Of a stretch of DNA of 38,625 nt, positions 10,238 to 18,075 are shown piece after piece. A program made the translations under genes and the position numbers. Location: assembly GCA_029101205.1 (NCBI GenBank), contig JAQXQO010000042.1:1-38625 (forward strand), read 5' to 3'. The DNA comes from Coriobacteriales bacterium. Lineage in GTDB: Bacteria > Actinomycetota > Coriobacteriia > Coriobacteriales > Atopobiaceae. The notes under the pieces were generated by a model. The model saw only the letters and a list, made by a program, of their open reading frames with translations. It was not told where the DNA came from and searched no databases. Positions within the stretch are counted from its first letter, which is position 1. Every line of letters starts with the position of its first letter.

Positions 10238-10858
10238 ATGATCAACCCCACCAACACACCGCTCATCCCGTACGTAATCGAGCAGACCCCACGTGGAGAG
10301 CGCAGCTATGATATCTATTCTCGCCTGCTGAACGACCGCATCGTCTTTTTGGGCGAGGAGATCACCCGCGACAGCGCGAACCTCGTGATCGCTCAGCTGC
10401 TGCACCTGGAGAGCCAGGACCCCGACAAGGACATCAGCCTGTACATCGACTCGCCCGGCGGCGAGGTCTATGCGGGCCTGGGCATCCTGGACACCATGAA
10501 CTTCATCAAGCCCGACGTGTCCACCATCTGCGTCGGCATGGCCGCCTCCATGGCCAGCGTGCTTTTGGCCGCCGGTGCCAAGGGCAAGCGCCTGGCGCTG
10601 CCCAACTCCATGGTCTTGATCCACCAGCCCAGCTCGGGCGCCCAGGGCCAGCAGACCGACATCCAGATCGTGGCTGACGAGACCAAGTGGATTCGCAACC
10701 ACATGAACGAGCTGCTGTCGCAGTATACTGGACAGCCTGTTGAGAAGATAAACGCCGACACCGAGCGCGACAACTACATGCGCGCTCAGGAGGCACTGGA
10801 GTACGGTCTGGTCGACAAGGTCATCACCTCTCGTAGCGAGCAGACCACCGAGGAGTAA
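10238..10858 (+). CDS. clpP: ATP-dependent Clp protease, proteolytic subunit
   Basis: The serine peptidase that forms the double-heptamer chamber degrading substrates unfolded by ClpX. The catalytic triad is complete: Ser104 in GMAASMAS, His129 in LIHQPSSG and Asp178 in ERDNY. The YIDSPGGEV oxyanion strand is at about 69-77. Its 206 residues are typical. The ATG follows GGAGGAGG closely. The clpX start lies only 5 bases after this stop, so the two are one transcription and probably translation unit. Only one clpP copy is visible here, although actinobacteria often carry two. Confidence 0.97.
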   Translation: MINPTNTPLIPYVIEQTPRGERSYDIYSRLLNDRIVFLGEEITRDSANLVIAQLLHLESQDPDKDISLYIDSPGGEVYAGLGILDTMNFIKPDVSTICVGMAASMASVLLAAGAKGKRLALPNSMVLIHQPSSGAQGQQTDIQIVADETKWIRNHMNELLSQYTGQPVEKINADTERDNYMRAQEALEYGLVDKVITSRSEQTTEE

Positions 10859-10863
10859 GGCGA

Positions 10864-12147
10864 ATGCCATCTTTTAACGACGAGATGCGTTGCTCGTTCT
10901 GCGGGAAGTCCCGCAGCCAGGTGCGCAAGCTCATCCAAGGCCCTGACGGGGTGTACATCTGCGACGAGTGCGTGAAGGCCTGCTCTGACATCATCTCGGA
11001 GGCCGACGCCGCCGACGCCGAGCAGATGCCCTTCGAGGACGACTCCGCCCCCATAAAGTCGCTGCCGACGCCCCACCAGATCTACGACGAGCTGTCGCAG
11101 TATGTCATGGGCCAGGAGCAGGCGAAGCGCGCCATGAGCGTGGCGGTGTACAACCACTACCGGCGCATCCTGTCAGGCAACGACGAGGTGCCCGAGGACG
11201 GCGACCAGGTCGAGCTGGCAAAGAGCAACATCTTGCTTCTGGGCCCCACGGGCACGGGCAAGACCCTGCTGGCGCAGACCCTGGCTCGCTTCCTCGAGGT
11301 GCCCTTCGCCATCGCCGATGCCACCACACTGACCGAGGCCGGCTACGTTGGCGAGGACGTCGAGAACATCCTGCTGAAGCTGATCACCGCCGCCGACGGC
11401 GACGTGGAGCGCGCGCAGGTGGGAATCGTCTACATCGACGAGATCGACAAGATTGCCCGCAAGGCCGAGAACCTCAGCATCACCCGCGACGTGTCGGGCG
11501 AGGGCGTGCAGCAGGCTCTGCTGAAGATTCTGGAGGGCACCGAGGCCAGCGTGCCGCCGCAGGGCGGCCGCAAGCACCCGCAGCAGGAGCTCATCCACAT
11601 CGACACCACGAACATCCTGTTCATCTGCGGCGGCGCCTTCGTCGGCCTGGACAAGATCGTGGCCGACCGCATCGGCAAGAAGGGCATCGGCTTCAACGCC
11701 GAGCTGGCGCAGAAGAGCGAGCAGGACGAGGACGAGCTCATGAGTCAGGTCATGCCCCAAGACCTGCACAAGTTCGGCATGATCCCCGAGTTCATCGGCC
11801 GCATCCCCGTCATCACCTCCACGAAGGAGCTCACGGAGGACGACTTGGTCGAGATTCTGACCAAGCCGAAGAACGCCCTGGTAAAGCAGTACCGTCGTAT
11901 GTTCGATCTGGAGGGCGTCGAGCTGGAGTTCACCGACGACGCTCTGCGCGAGGTGGCCCACCAGGCCATCAAGCGCGGCACGGGCGCACGTGGCCTCAGG
12001 GCCATCTGCGAGTCCACGCTGCAGGACACCATGTTCGACCTGCCCAGCGACCTGGACGTGGTCAAGGTCGTCGTGACGAAGGATGCCGTGGACGGCACCG
12101 CGAAGCCCGAGCTCGTCCGCACCGGACACTCGAAGGGCCGCGCGTAG
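10864..12147 (+). CDS. clpX: ClpX, AAA+ unfoldase of the Clp protease
   Basis: Recognises tagged proteins, unfolds them with ATP and feeds them to ClpP. The N-terminal C4 zinc-binding domain has Cys10, Cys13, Cys33 and Cys36. The AAA+ module shows Walker A GPTGTGKT (127-134), the pore-loop segment GYVGEDVE (160-167) and Walker B IVYIDEID (188-195). An RKH-type loop (GGRKHPQQ) and the ClpP-contacting IGF loop (KKGIGFNAE) follow, with the arginine-finger region FIGRIPV downstream. The length of 427 residues is normal. The start is ATG at 10864 behind GGAGTAAGG, overlapping the end of clpP. A repeat-bearing spacer and a clear terminator follow. Confidence 0.98.
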   Translation: MPSFNDEMRCSFCGKSRSQVRKLIQGPDGVYICDECVKACSDIISEADAADAEQMPFEDDSAPIKSLPTPHQIYDELSQYVMGQEQAKRAMSVAVYNHYRRILSGNDEVPEDGDQVELAKSNILLLGPTGTGKTLLAQTLARFLEVPFAIADATTLTEAGYVGEDVENILLKLITAADGDVERAQVGIVYIDEIDKIARKAENLSITRDVSGEGVQQALLKILEGTEASVPPQGGRKHPQQELIHIDTTNILFICGGAFVGLDKIVADRIGKKGIGFNAELAQKSEQDEDELMSQVMPQDLHKFGMIPEFIGRIPVITSTKELTEDDLVEILTKPKNALVKQYRRMFDLEGVELEFTDDALREVAHQAIKRGTGARGLRAICESTLQDTMFDLPSDLDVVKVVVTKDAVDGTAKPELVRTGHSKGRA

Positions 12148-12174
12148 GGCGCGTACTTCTTGCCCAAGGCGGCA

Positions 12175-12260
12175 CGGCTATTGCGTGCGACGCGGCTCCT
12201 GCATGCGGCGCAGCACTTGCATGTGGCGCAGCACTTGCGTGTGACGCGGCTCTTCTGGTC
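12175..12260. repeat. 18-bp tandem repeat, about 4.7 units
   Basis: Phased units CGGCTATTGCGTGCGACG, CGGCTCCTGCATGCGGCG, CAGCACTTGCATGTGGCG and CAGCACTTGCGTGTGACG, then a partial CGGCTCTTCTGGTC. It lies between the clpX stop and its terminator. Confidence 0.8.
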
Positions 12261-12286
12261 ACCGCAAAATAGATGCGGGACGCTTG

Positions 12287-12329
12287 GCACCCCAGTCGGA
12301 CGAAAGGTCCGGCCGGGGTGCTTTCTTTT
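12287..12329 (+). terminator. Terminator after clpX
   Basis: GCACCCC pairs with GGGGTGC. The loop region holds a second stem (GTCGGAC/GTCCGGC-like), and TTTCTTTT follows. A strong rho-independent signal. Confidence 0.85.
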
Positions 12330-12392
12330 GTAGACTGGGGTTGGGCACGCAGCAGCTGCGCTGTTTGGCTACCTAGAGGGACGGAGGGTTTC

Positions 12393-13763
12393 GTGAAGGT
12401 CGTCGTCGCTTCCGACTCGTTCAAGGGGTCGCTTACGTCCATGCAAGTCGGGCAGGCCGTGCGTCGGGAGCTGGATCGATTGGACGACGACTCGACATGC
12501 GCGATCCTGCCCATGGCAGATGGGGGAGAGGGCACGGTCGAGGCCGTCTCGCAGGCCGAGGGTGCCGCGCTGGTGCGCTGTCAGGTCGCCGGTCCGCTGG
12601 GTGACCCGGTGGAGGCGGCCGTTGCGCTGATGAACCGGAGCGACGAGGAGCACGCAGGCCAGGGCCAGGCGTCCAGGGGGTGGACGTTCGGAGCGCTCGA
12701 TGGAGAAGATGGCACTGGCCAAGCGGTTGGCGTGCGCGGTGGCGAGGGCTGCACGCGAGGCCGTGGAGAAGAGCTGTCATCTGGTCGCCCATCTGCGCAC
12801 GGAAAATGCCCCGCTCTCAATTCGAAGGCTGCGGTGATCGAGATGGCTAGCGCCTCCGGGCTGACCCTGGTGCCGCCTGCCGAGCGCAACCCCTTGCGTA
12901 CCAGCACCTTTGGCACGGGACAGCTGATTCGTCGGGCGCTCGACGCCGGCGCGCGGACGCTGCTGATTGCCGTGGGCGGCTCGGCCACAAACGACGGCGG
13001 AATGGGATGCCTGCAGGCGCTCGGCGTACGCTTCCGCGACGCCGAGGGACATGAGCTCGCTGGTACGGGCTCTGACCTGGGGCGCGTTTGCGCCGTGGAC
13101 CTGTCGGGAATCGATGACAGGCTGGCGGAGTGCGAAGTCCGCGTACTGTCGGACGTCGACAATCCGCTGCTGGGCCCGCATGGGGCGGCCGCCACGTTCG
13201 CGCCGCAGAAGGGCGCAAACGCGCAGCAGGTGCGGCAGCTGGAGGACGGCATGCGAGAGTACGCCAGGGTCATGGCGCATGCGCTTGGGACCGACTTCAG
13301 CGGGCTGCCCGGAACGGGGGCTGCGGGCGGGCTGGGCTTTGCCCTCCAGGCGGTGCTCCATGGCAGGTTCGTGTTGGGCGCGCAAGAGATTATTCGCCTG
13401 GTGGGGCTGGACCAAGCCCTGGTTGGAGCCGACCTGTGTTTTACGGGAGAAGGGCATGCCGACGAGCAGACCAGCCACGGCAAGGTCGTCAGCTGCGTGG
13501 CCCAGCATTGCCGCGAGCGCGGGGTGCCCTGCATCGCGCTGGTGGGCGGATGCAGCGCAAACGTCGCTGCGCTAGAGGCCGCAGGCGTGACTGCCGTGGT
13601 GCCCTGCCTGCACGAGCCCATCGGCCTGGACGAGGCCATACGTGATGCGTCGGCAAACGTTGCGTGGTCGGCGCGGCAGGCGCTTCGGCTGTTCATGGCA
13701 GGCCGCGAGTGCCCGCACCCGACAGGTTTGCGCGAAAGGCGAGTCTCGCGTTGTGATGGATGA
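12393..13763 (+). CDS. Glycerate kinase (GlxK/GarK family) with internal insertion
   Basis: Phosphorylates D-glycerate with ATP, feeding glycolysis. Family motifs are MKVVVASDSFKGSL at the N-terminus, LPMADGGEGTVEA (39-51), AAVIEMASASGL (from about 146), GGSATNDGGMGCLQALG, GTGAAGGLGFAL and the TGEGHADEQTSHGK block near the end. The start is GTG at 12393 after GGAGGG, since the KVVVASDSF start is diagnostic; the longer open frame upstream runs back through the clpX terminator and is not coding. Two oddities: about 63 residues (roughly 81-143, bases 12633-12821), rich in Gly, Arg, Ser and Glu, are inserted where relatives go straight from the GPLG-DPVEA strand to AVIEMA; and the last 18 or so residues are encoded by a fragment of the repeat found at 15.7-16.0 kb. 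At 456 residues it is about 70 longer than usual. Confidence 0.88.
   Translation: MKVVVASDSFKGSLTSMQVGQAVRRELDRLDDDSTCAILPMADGGEGTVEAVSQAEGAALVRCQVAGPLGDPVEAAVALMNRSDEEHAGQGQASRGWTFGALDGEDGTGQAVGVRGGEGCTRGRGEELSSGRPSAHGKCPALNSKAAVIEMASASGLTLVPPAERNPLRTSTFGTGQLIRRALDAGARTLLIAVGGSATNDGGMGCLQALGVRFRDAEGHELAGTGSDLGRVCAVDLSGIDDRLAECEVRVLSDVDNPLLGPHGAAATFAPQKGANAQQVRQLEDGMREYARVMAHALGTDFSGLPGTGAAGGLGFALQAVLHGRFVLGAQEIIRLVGLDQALVGADLCFTGEGHADEQTSHGKVVSCVAQHCRERGVPCIALVGGCSANVAALEAAGVTAVVPCLHEPIGLDEAIRDASANVAWSARQALRLFMAGRECPHPTGLRERRVSRCDG
13709..13734. repeat. Partial copy of the 46-bp palindromic element, inside the gene end
   Basis: The 26 bases match the right half of the element at 15695-15740 at 23 positions, including the uninterrupted ACCCGACAGGTTTGCGCG. 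It encodes part of the extra C-terminal tail of the glycerate kinase. Confidence 0.75.
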
Positions 13764-14005
13764 GGTGCGCGGTGGCAGATGGGGTTGCACGGCGCTACCG
13801 GGTTGTGCGGCAATGTGGTCGCCCGATGGAAAAAGCAATTCTCAAAATATTATAAATTTAATTAAAAATGGCACTGTGGTCGCTGGAAATCTTCAATGAA
13901 CGCCAGGTAGAAGCAATAGCGAAGGCATAGCCGAGAGGTTGCTTGGCAAGTATGTTGCTAGCCGACGGCAAGAGTCGTGCAAGTGGTGGTTGCCATCATA
14001 GGCGC
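13764..14005 (+). other. AT-rich upstream region of the PD-(D/E)XK-like gene
   Basis: An abrupt AT-rich patch (about 13832-13877, with runs such as AAATATTATAAATTTAATT) interrupts GC-rich sequence and could hold an acquired promoter. I could not fix -35 and -10 boxes. No gene is seen. Confidence 0.5.
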
Positions 14006-15523
14006 ATGGCTTACTACGTCTCAAATACGACTGCTCTTAAGGTGCTCAGCGCGCTCGCCGTGCTGCAGGGGCCGCCTGTGCTGGGGCAGGCAATTCCTTC
14101 GGAGCCATCTTCTGCGGAAAAGCCGAGTTCTCGGAAAACGCCTGCTTCGACACGTCGAAAAGGCAGATGTGGCCAAGCGACACTCGGCAAACCACGGCAG
14201 TCGGCTAAGCATTCTGGACAAGATCTGGCAACTCATCAGAGCTCGGAGGACTCGAATTCGGTAGAACCGAAGGCTGCCCAGGCGACCTCGGCTCTGACAA
14301 TGCGAAAAGGCACCGTGACCGCGCACGTTGCTTCCGGGCCGGGTCAAGCTTCCGTGTCGAATCAAACTACCGGGACGGATCAAACTCACGGGGCGGACCA
14401 ATCAAAACGCCATTCGCCTTCGGAGCAAGGCAGGGCCGGGCGGCGGGTGACACCGGAGCCGGAGTTCGCGTGGCTGAAATATGCGCGTACCGACTCGCTG
14501 GATGACGCATCCATCTCTCTCACAGATGCGGAGCGCACACTGTACCCCGCGCTGAGCTACATCTGCGGCTGCGATGCTCACGAGTTGCAAATCGATCTGC
14601 TCGTCTCGCCAGGATCTGAGCGTTACCGGGTTTCGGGCGTAGTGCCGCACCAGTGGAAGGTTGCCCTGCCAAGGGGCTCGTTCATCTGGATTGGTGATGG
14701 CGTTCGCGTGGCGTCGCCCGAATTCTGCTTTCTGCAGATGGCGAGTCACCTGTCCCTGCGAGAGCTGGTGGCTCTGGGCTACTCGATGTGTGGGACGTAC
14801 CAACCGGCGGATATAGGGAAGGGGTTCGTGCACCGACGGCCATTGACCAGCACAAACAGGCTGAGAAGATATTTGGACATCGTCGCGCCTGGAACGCCGG
14901 GCCTCGAAAAAGCGCGCAGGGCCCTGACGCACATCATGGACGGATCGAACTCGCCCCTGGAGACGTGTGCCGCCATGGAGCTGACCCTGCCCGGAATGAT
15001 GGGCGGTCTGCAGCTGCCGCATCCGAGTCTGAACGCTCGGATCGAGCTCAGCGCGGACGCGCGGCGCCTGACCGGACAGGCCTCGTGCGTCGTTGATGCG
15101 CTTTGGCCGAAGGCGCACTTTGCCCTGGAGATTCTGGGGGCCGAGTATCACAAGGACACTGGCCGAGATACCAGGAGACTTCTGGGCCTTGAGCATGACG
15201 GGTTTGTGGTTCGCGAGCTGACCGCAGAGCAGGTGCGCGACGTAAACCACATCGCAGAAGTCGCCCGACAGGTCAGACAAGGACTGGGCATGCGGACGGA
15301 CAGCCATCCATCGAGTACTAGGGTGCAGGAAAGAAGGACGGAGCTTCGGAACTCGTTGTTTCCTCCGCCCAAGCACTTGCCCAGCGGAGAGGTCACGTTC
15401 CCCAAGCCCGAGTGGGCGTTGCCCGCGAACTTCTCAGCCTGTATAGCCGAGGAAGAGGAGTACCAGCGGATGTTGCGGGGCAATGCCCGGCGCAGTGGGA
15501 AGTGGCCGACAGGGCAGTGCTGA
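14006..15523 (+). CDS. PD-(D/E)XK-like (DUF559/AbiEi-related) protein with long low-complexity insertion
   Basis: The biochemical role is unknown. The second half resembles a family I associate with Coriobacteriia, carrying SPEFCFLQMASHL, a CGTY segment, PLTS, SPLETCAAMELTLPG and LPHPSLN motifs. It ends in a restriction-endonuclease-like core VVDALWPKAHFALEILGAEYH. The candidate acidic residues are encoded at 15095 (Asp) and 15128 (Glu), in a D-x10-E arrangement as in DUF559/Vsr-type folds; no canonical Lys follows, so activity is doubtful. Between the N-terminal MAYYVSNTTALKVL and the conserved part lie about 130 Ser/Thr/Gln-rich residues built partly of 18-bp repeats. The start is uncertain: ATG 14006 gives the family-like N-terminus but a weak ribosome site; TTG 13943 or ATG 13952 behind GAGAGG are alternatives. 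Such proteins can be antitoxin- or defence-related; no partner toxin is adjacent. Confidence 0.7.
   Translation: MAYYVSNTTALKVLSALAVLQGPPVLGQAIPSEPSSAEKPSSRKTPASTRRKGRCGQATLGKPRQSAKHSGQDLATHQSSEDSNSVEPKAAQATSALTMRKGTVTAHVASGPGQASVSNQTTGTDQTHGADQSKRHSPSEQGRAGRRVTPEPEFAWLKYARTDSLDDASISLTDAERTLYPALSYICGCDAHELQIDLLVSPGSERYRVSGVVPHQWKVALPRGSFIWIGDGVRVASPEFCFLQMASHLSLRELVALGYSMCGTYQPADIGKGFVHRRPLTSTNRLRRYLDIVAPGTPGLEKARRALTHIMDGSNSPLETCAAMELTLPGMMGGLQLPHPSLNARIELSADARRLTGQASCVVDALWPKAHFALEILGAEYHKDTGRDTRRLLGLEHDGFVVRELTAEQVRDVNHIAEVARQVRQGLGMRTDSHPSSTRVQERRTELRNSLFPPPKHLPSGEVTFPKPEWALPANFSACIAEEEEYQRMLRGNARRSGKWPTGQC
14110..14163. repeat. 18-bp degenerate repeats in the low-complexity segment (first group)
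   Basis: TTCTGCGGAAAAGCCGAG, TTCTCGGAAAACGCCTGC and TTCGACACGTCGAAAAGG follow each other in 18-bp phase, adding six residues per unit to the encoded protein. Confidence 0.5.
14340..14409. repeat. 18-bp degenerate repeats in the low-complexity segment (second group)
   Basis: CGGGTCAAGCTTCCGTGT, CGAATCAAACTACCGGGA and CGGATCAAACTCACGGGG, then a partial CGGACCAATCAAAACG. Same 18-bp period and in frame with the gene. Confidence 0.6.
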
Positions 15524-15647
15524 CGATGCGTCGCTGGGGTCCTGGGAACTGAGCGGGACATCGAGGGGGTACCTATGAGTTTCGATGCGCTCGGGAGCGC
15601 TCAGTCTGCCTGGGTCTCAACCTGCCTGCGTGACTTCATCTCGATCT

Positions 15648-15692
15648 GGCCACACCCCGGAGCCGGCCACACCCCGGAGCTGGCCATACCCC
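15648..15692. repeat. 17-bp tandem repeat, 2.6 units
   Basis: GGCCACACCCCGGAGCC, GGCCACACCCCGGAGCT and the partial GGCCATACCCC lie directly before the 136-bp array. Confidence 0.75.
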
Positions 15693-15694
15693 CC

Positions 15695-16012
15695 GCGCAA
15701 ACGTGGCCGCCGCGGGTACCCATACCCGACAGGTTTGCGCGGCCGACGGGTGGCAGGTTGGGATGCCATCGCAAAAGCCCAGGTAGATGGCTTATGCGTT
15801 CGAGCTGCCAGCCCCCGCGCCGAGCTCGTTGCGCAAACGTGGCCGCCGCGGGTACCCACACCCGACAGGTTTGCGCAGGGGCTGAGTTCCCGATTGGGGC
15901 AACGTCGCAAAAGCCCAGGTCAGAGGCTTGTAGCAAGAGGCCTCGCGCCTCGGGTGCTAGCGCCGCGCGCAAACGTGGCCGCTGCGGGTACCCGCACCCG
16001 ACAGGTGGCGGC
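15695..16012. repeat. 136-bp tandem array with nested 46-bp palindromic element (two full units and a partial)
   Basis: Elements start at 15695, 15831 and 15967, exactly 136 bp apart. Each opens with a 46-bp palindromic element: outer arms GCGCAAAC and GTTTGCGC (the right arm is altered in copy 3) around an inner stem CGGGT/ACCCG. The remaining 90 bp of the first two units share TCGCAAAAGCCCAGGT and a GGCTT-containing block but have otherwise diverged. The central loop varies (CCCATA, CCCACA, CCCGCA) while the inner stem stays paired. Confidence 0.85.
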
Positions 16013-16081
16013 GGAAATTGGGTCCTGATGTAGCGGACTGGGCCGCCAGGAAGGGTGGTGGGGATGGTGGGCAAGTTGGTG

Positions 16082-16111
16082 TAGTGCTGTCGAAGGCGGC
16101 CCGGGTATCCT
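16082..16111 (+). promoter_or_regulatory. Promoter of the coiled-coil gene
   Basis: TAGTGC (16082-16087), 18-bp spacer, TATCCT (16106-16111). The predicted start near 16118 leaves a leader of about 60 bases before the ATG. Confidence 0.6.
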
Positions 16112-16179
16112 AAACTAGCAACCGCACATCTTTGAATGCATTCGCCGGCGCTGGGCGTCGGCTGTGGTGGGAGGCCATC

Positions 16180-17799
16180 ATGGATAACGACGCGCTGGTA
16201 CAGGCACGCAAGCTAAAGGACCAGATGAGCGAGGTCGTGGCGCAGAAGCAGGAGGCGAAGGACGCCGCGAAGCGCTCGGCTCAGGAGGCAAAGAGGGCCG
16301 CCGCGGAGGCCCAGAAGGCCTTCGACACCGCCCGCGCCGAGCTGGCCGACCTCAAGGCCCGCATAAAGAACAAGCGCGACGATGCTGCCAACATCGTTGC
16401 CGCCGCAAAGAAGGCAAAGTTGGAGTTCGACGTCTCGACGAAGCAGCTGGAGGCGGCGAAGCAGGCGGCCGCCGACGCCGAGAAGGCCATCACGAAGGCC
16501 GAGAAGCACCGCGACGAGGCGGAGGAGCACCTGAAGAAGGCCCAGAAGGACGTTGAGCGCGCCGGCGCCGACGAGTCCGTCTCGCGCGCGTCGCTGGACG
16601 ACCGTGTGCGTCGAGCCACGGAGGCGCAGCGTGCCCTGGACACCGCCTCGAAGGGCGTGGACGTGGCCCGCAAGCACGTGGACGAGGCCCGCGATGCCCT
16701 GGATGCCGCCCAGAAGGAGGACCACGACACCCCCGACGACTCCCAGAAGCTGGACGCAAAGGTGAAGGAGTGCCAGGCCGCCCTCGAGGAGTGCGCGAAA
16801 AAGTCGAAGAAGGCCACGGCCGACTACGACGACGCCCGCGCGCGTCAGGTGGAGGCCGAGCGCGCTGCCTCGAAGGCGAAGCAGGAGTACGAGTCCGCGC
16901 AGGCAAACCTGAAGACCGCCATAGCCGCCACCGACCGCGCCGAAGCCGACATGCACGACAAGCAGGAGCTGGCCGGCCCCGGCAGCGAGCAGTCCGCGAA
17001 GGACGCCTACGCCCAGGCCGTCGCCGCCTACGCGAAGACCGGCGACGTGCGCAGCGCCGCCATGACCGTGAACACCCAGGCCCTGACCGCCCTGGCCGAC
17101 GCCGACGTGGAGGCTATCCGCGCCCGCCTGAACTGCGACCAGGCGAAGACCCTGCTGGACACCGCAAATGCGAAGGTGGCCCGCGCCGAGCGCGAGCTGG
17201 CCGAGGCGAAGCAGGCCGCGTCCGACGCCGCCGAGGCACGCAAGCGCTCCCAGCAGCACCTGAAGTCCCTGGCCGACGCCCGAAAGCTGGCCGACGAGGA
17301 CCTGCAGAAGGCCCTGGAGTCCCAGCGCAAGGCGCAGGAGCTGAACGCCTCGCTGCAGGAGGGCCTGAAGGAGATGCAGGACCAGGCGGTCCAGCACGGC
17401 AAGGCCAGCAAGGACGCAGCCAGCGCGCTGGACGCGTCCCAGTCCGCCCTGCGCGAGGCCGTCGTGGGCGTGGAGACCGCCCGCAAGGACCGCGACCAGG
17501 CCCAGCAGAAGCTGGCAGCCGCGTTGAAGCGTGTGCAGGAGAGCGAGGACTCCAGCAAGTCCTCTGCCCAGCAGCTGCGCCAGCACGACGAGTTCGTCTC
17601 GCAGTCTGACCAGGCCATCGCGCAGGCACAGGAGCGCGTGCACGCAGCCGAGGAGGCCCTGACGAAGGCCAACGAGACCTTCCGCACCGCGAAGGAGGCC
17701 TACTCCGCCGCCTGCCGCGCCTACGACAGGGCCAATGTGGAGCTGACCAACGCGGAGGTCTCCGCAATCATGGCCGAGATCGACTCCCACAACGCGTAG
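16180..17799 (+). CDS. Long coiled-coil protein of unknown function
   Basis: I do not recognise a named family. The 539 residues are almost wholly Ala/Lys/Glu/Asp/Gln-rich with heptad spacing throughout, predicting one very long coiled coil or a bundle. There is no signal peptide, no membrane helix, no Walker motif and almost no Cys or Trp, so it is probably a cytoplasmic rod or scaffold rather than an SMC ATPase. Ala-rich helical segments such as KRSAQEAKRAAAEAQKA and AELADLKARIK recur as variants, suggesting growth by internal duplication. The start is ATG at 16180 with GGGAGG 5 bases upstream; an in-frame TTG at 16132 has no such site. It has its own promoter at 16082 and a weak stem with TTCTTCTT after the stop. 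The neighbours (repeat array, valS) give no functional clue. Confidence 0.75.
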   Translation: MDNDALVQARKLKDQMSEVVAQKQEAKDAAKRSAQEAKRAAAEAQKAFDTARAELADLKARIKNKRDDAANIVAAAKKAKLEFDVSTKQLEAAKQAAADAEKAITKAEKHRDEAEEHLKKAQKDVERAGADESVSRASLDDRVRRATEAQRALDTASKGVDVARKHVDEARDALDAAQKEDHDTPDDSQKLDAKVKECQAALEECAKKSKKATADYDDARARQVEAERAASKAKQEYESAQANLKTAIAATDRAEADMHDKQELAGPGSEQSAKDAYAQAVAAYAKTGDVRSAAMTVNTQALTALADADVEAIRARLNCDQAKTLLDTANAKVARAERELAEAKQAASDAAEARKRSQQHLKSLADARKLADEDLQKALESQRKAQELNASLQEGLKEMQDQAVQHGKASKDAASALDASQSALREAVVGVETARKDRDQAQQKLAAALKRVQESEDSSKSSAQQLRQHDEFVSQSDQAIAQAQERVHAAEEALTKANETFRTAKEAYSAACRAYDRANVELTNAEVSAIMAEIDSHNA

Positions 17800-17950
17800 G
17801 GCCGCTGCAGGGCGGTTCTTCTTGCCGGGAGAATCCTCTTTGGCGGGCGGCTGTTGGGGCGGCCGTTGGGCGTTGGGGCCCTCGGCCTGCGGAATGTCCT
17901 CTCTCCGAATTGAATATCTTTGGCGGCACGCCCGGTGCGCGGCACGTGGT

Positions 17951-17980
17951 TTCGTGTTCGTGCGCCGGGCGTGCTATCCT
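17951..17980 (+). promoter_or_regulatory. Promoter of valS
   Basis: TTCGTG (17951-17956), 18-bp spacer, TATCCT (17975-17980). The predicted start near 17987 implies a leader of about 90 bases, which excludes the upstream part of the long open frame from the coding region. Confidence 0.65.
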
Positions 17981-18075
17981 CTGTAGCTGTTATGCAAGCT
18001 GCCCGTGGCACTGCGCGCGCCCACGACACGAGTGCCAACGCAGGTGCCTCGGGCAAGACAGAAGGTGGTTCCACC

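Larger units (their letters stand above)
15524..16081. other. Repeat-dominated intergenic region
   Basis: No convincing gene. An open frame from 15575 has a fair ribosome site (GAGGGGG), but its product is mostly translated repeat with no recognisable fold. The stretch holds 17-bp repeats (15648-15692) and the 136-bp array (15695-about 16012), then a promoter for the next gene. Confidence 0.65.

Noticed and set aside
15695-16012. CRISPR array
   Set aside because: Only three elements, 90-bp diverged interiors instead of short unique spacers, and no cas genes nearby.
13709-16012. REP element with its RAYT transposase
   Set aside because: The palindromes look REP-like, but no HUH-type transposase is encoded in the window; the neighbouring nuclease-like protein lacks HUH motifs.
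15575-16033. 152-codon open frame with a fair ribosome site
   Set aside because: Its product is mainly translated 136-bp repeat, in several frames alike, and shows no fold or conserved motif.
17920-18075. Upstream start for valS, or a T-box
   Set aside because: A promoter lies inside that stretch and the remaining leader is too short for specifier and antiterminator domains.
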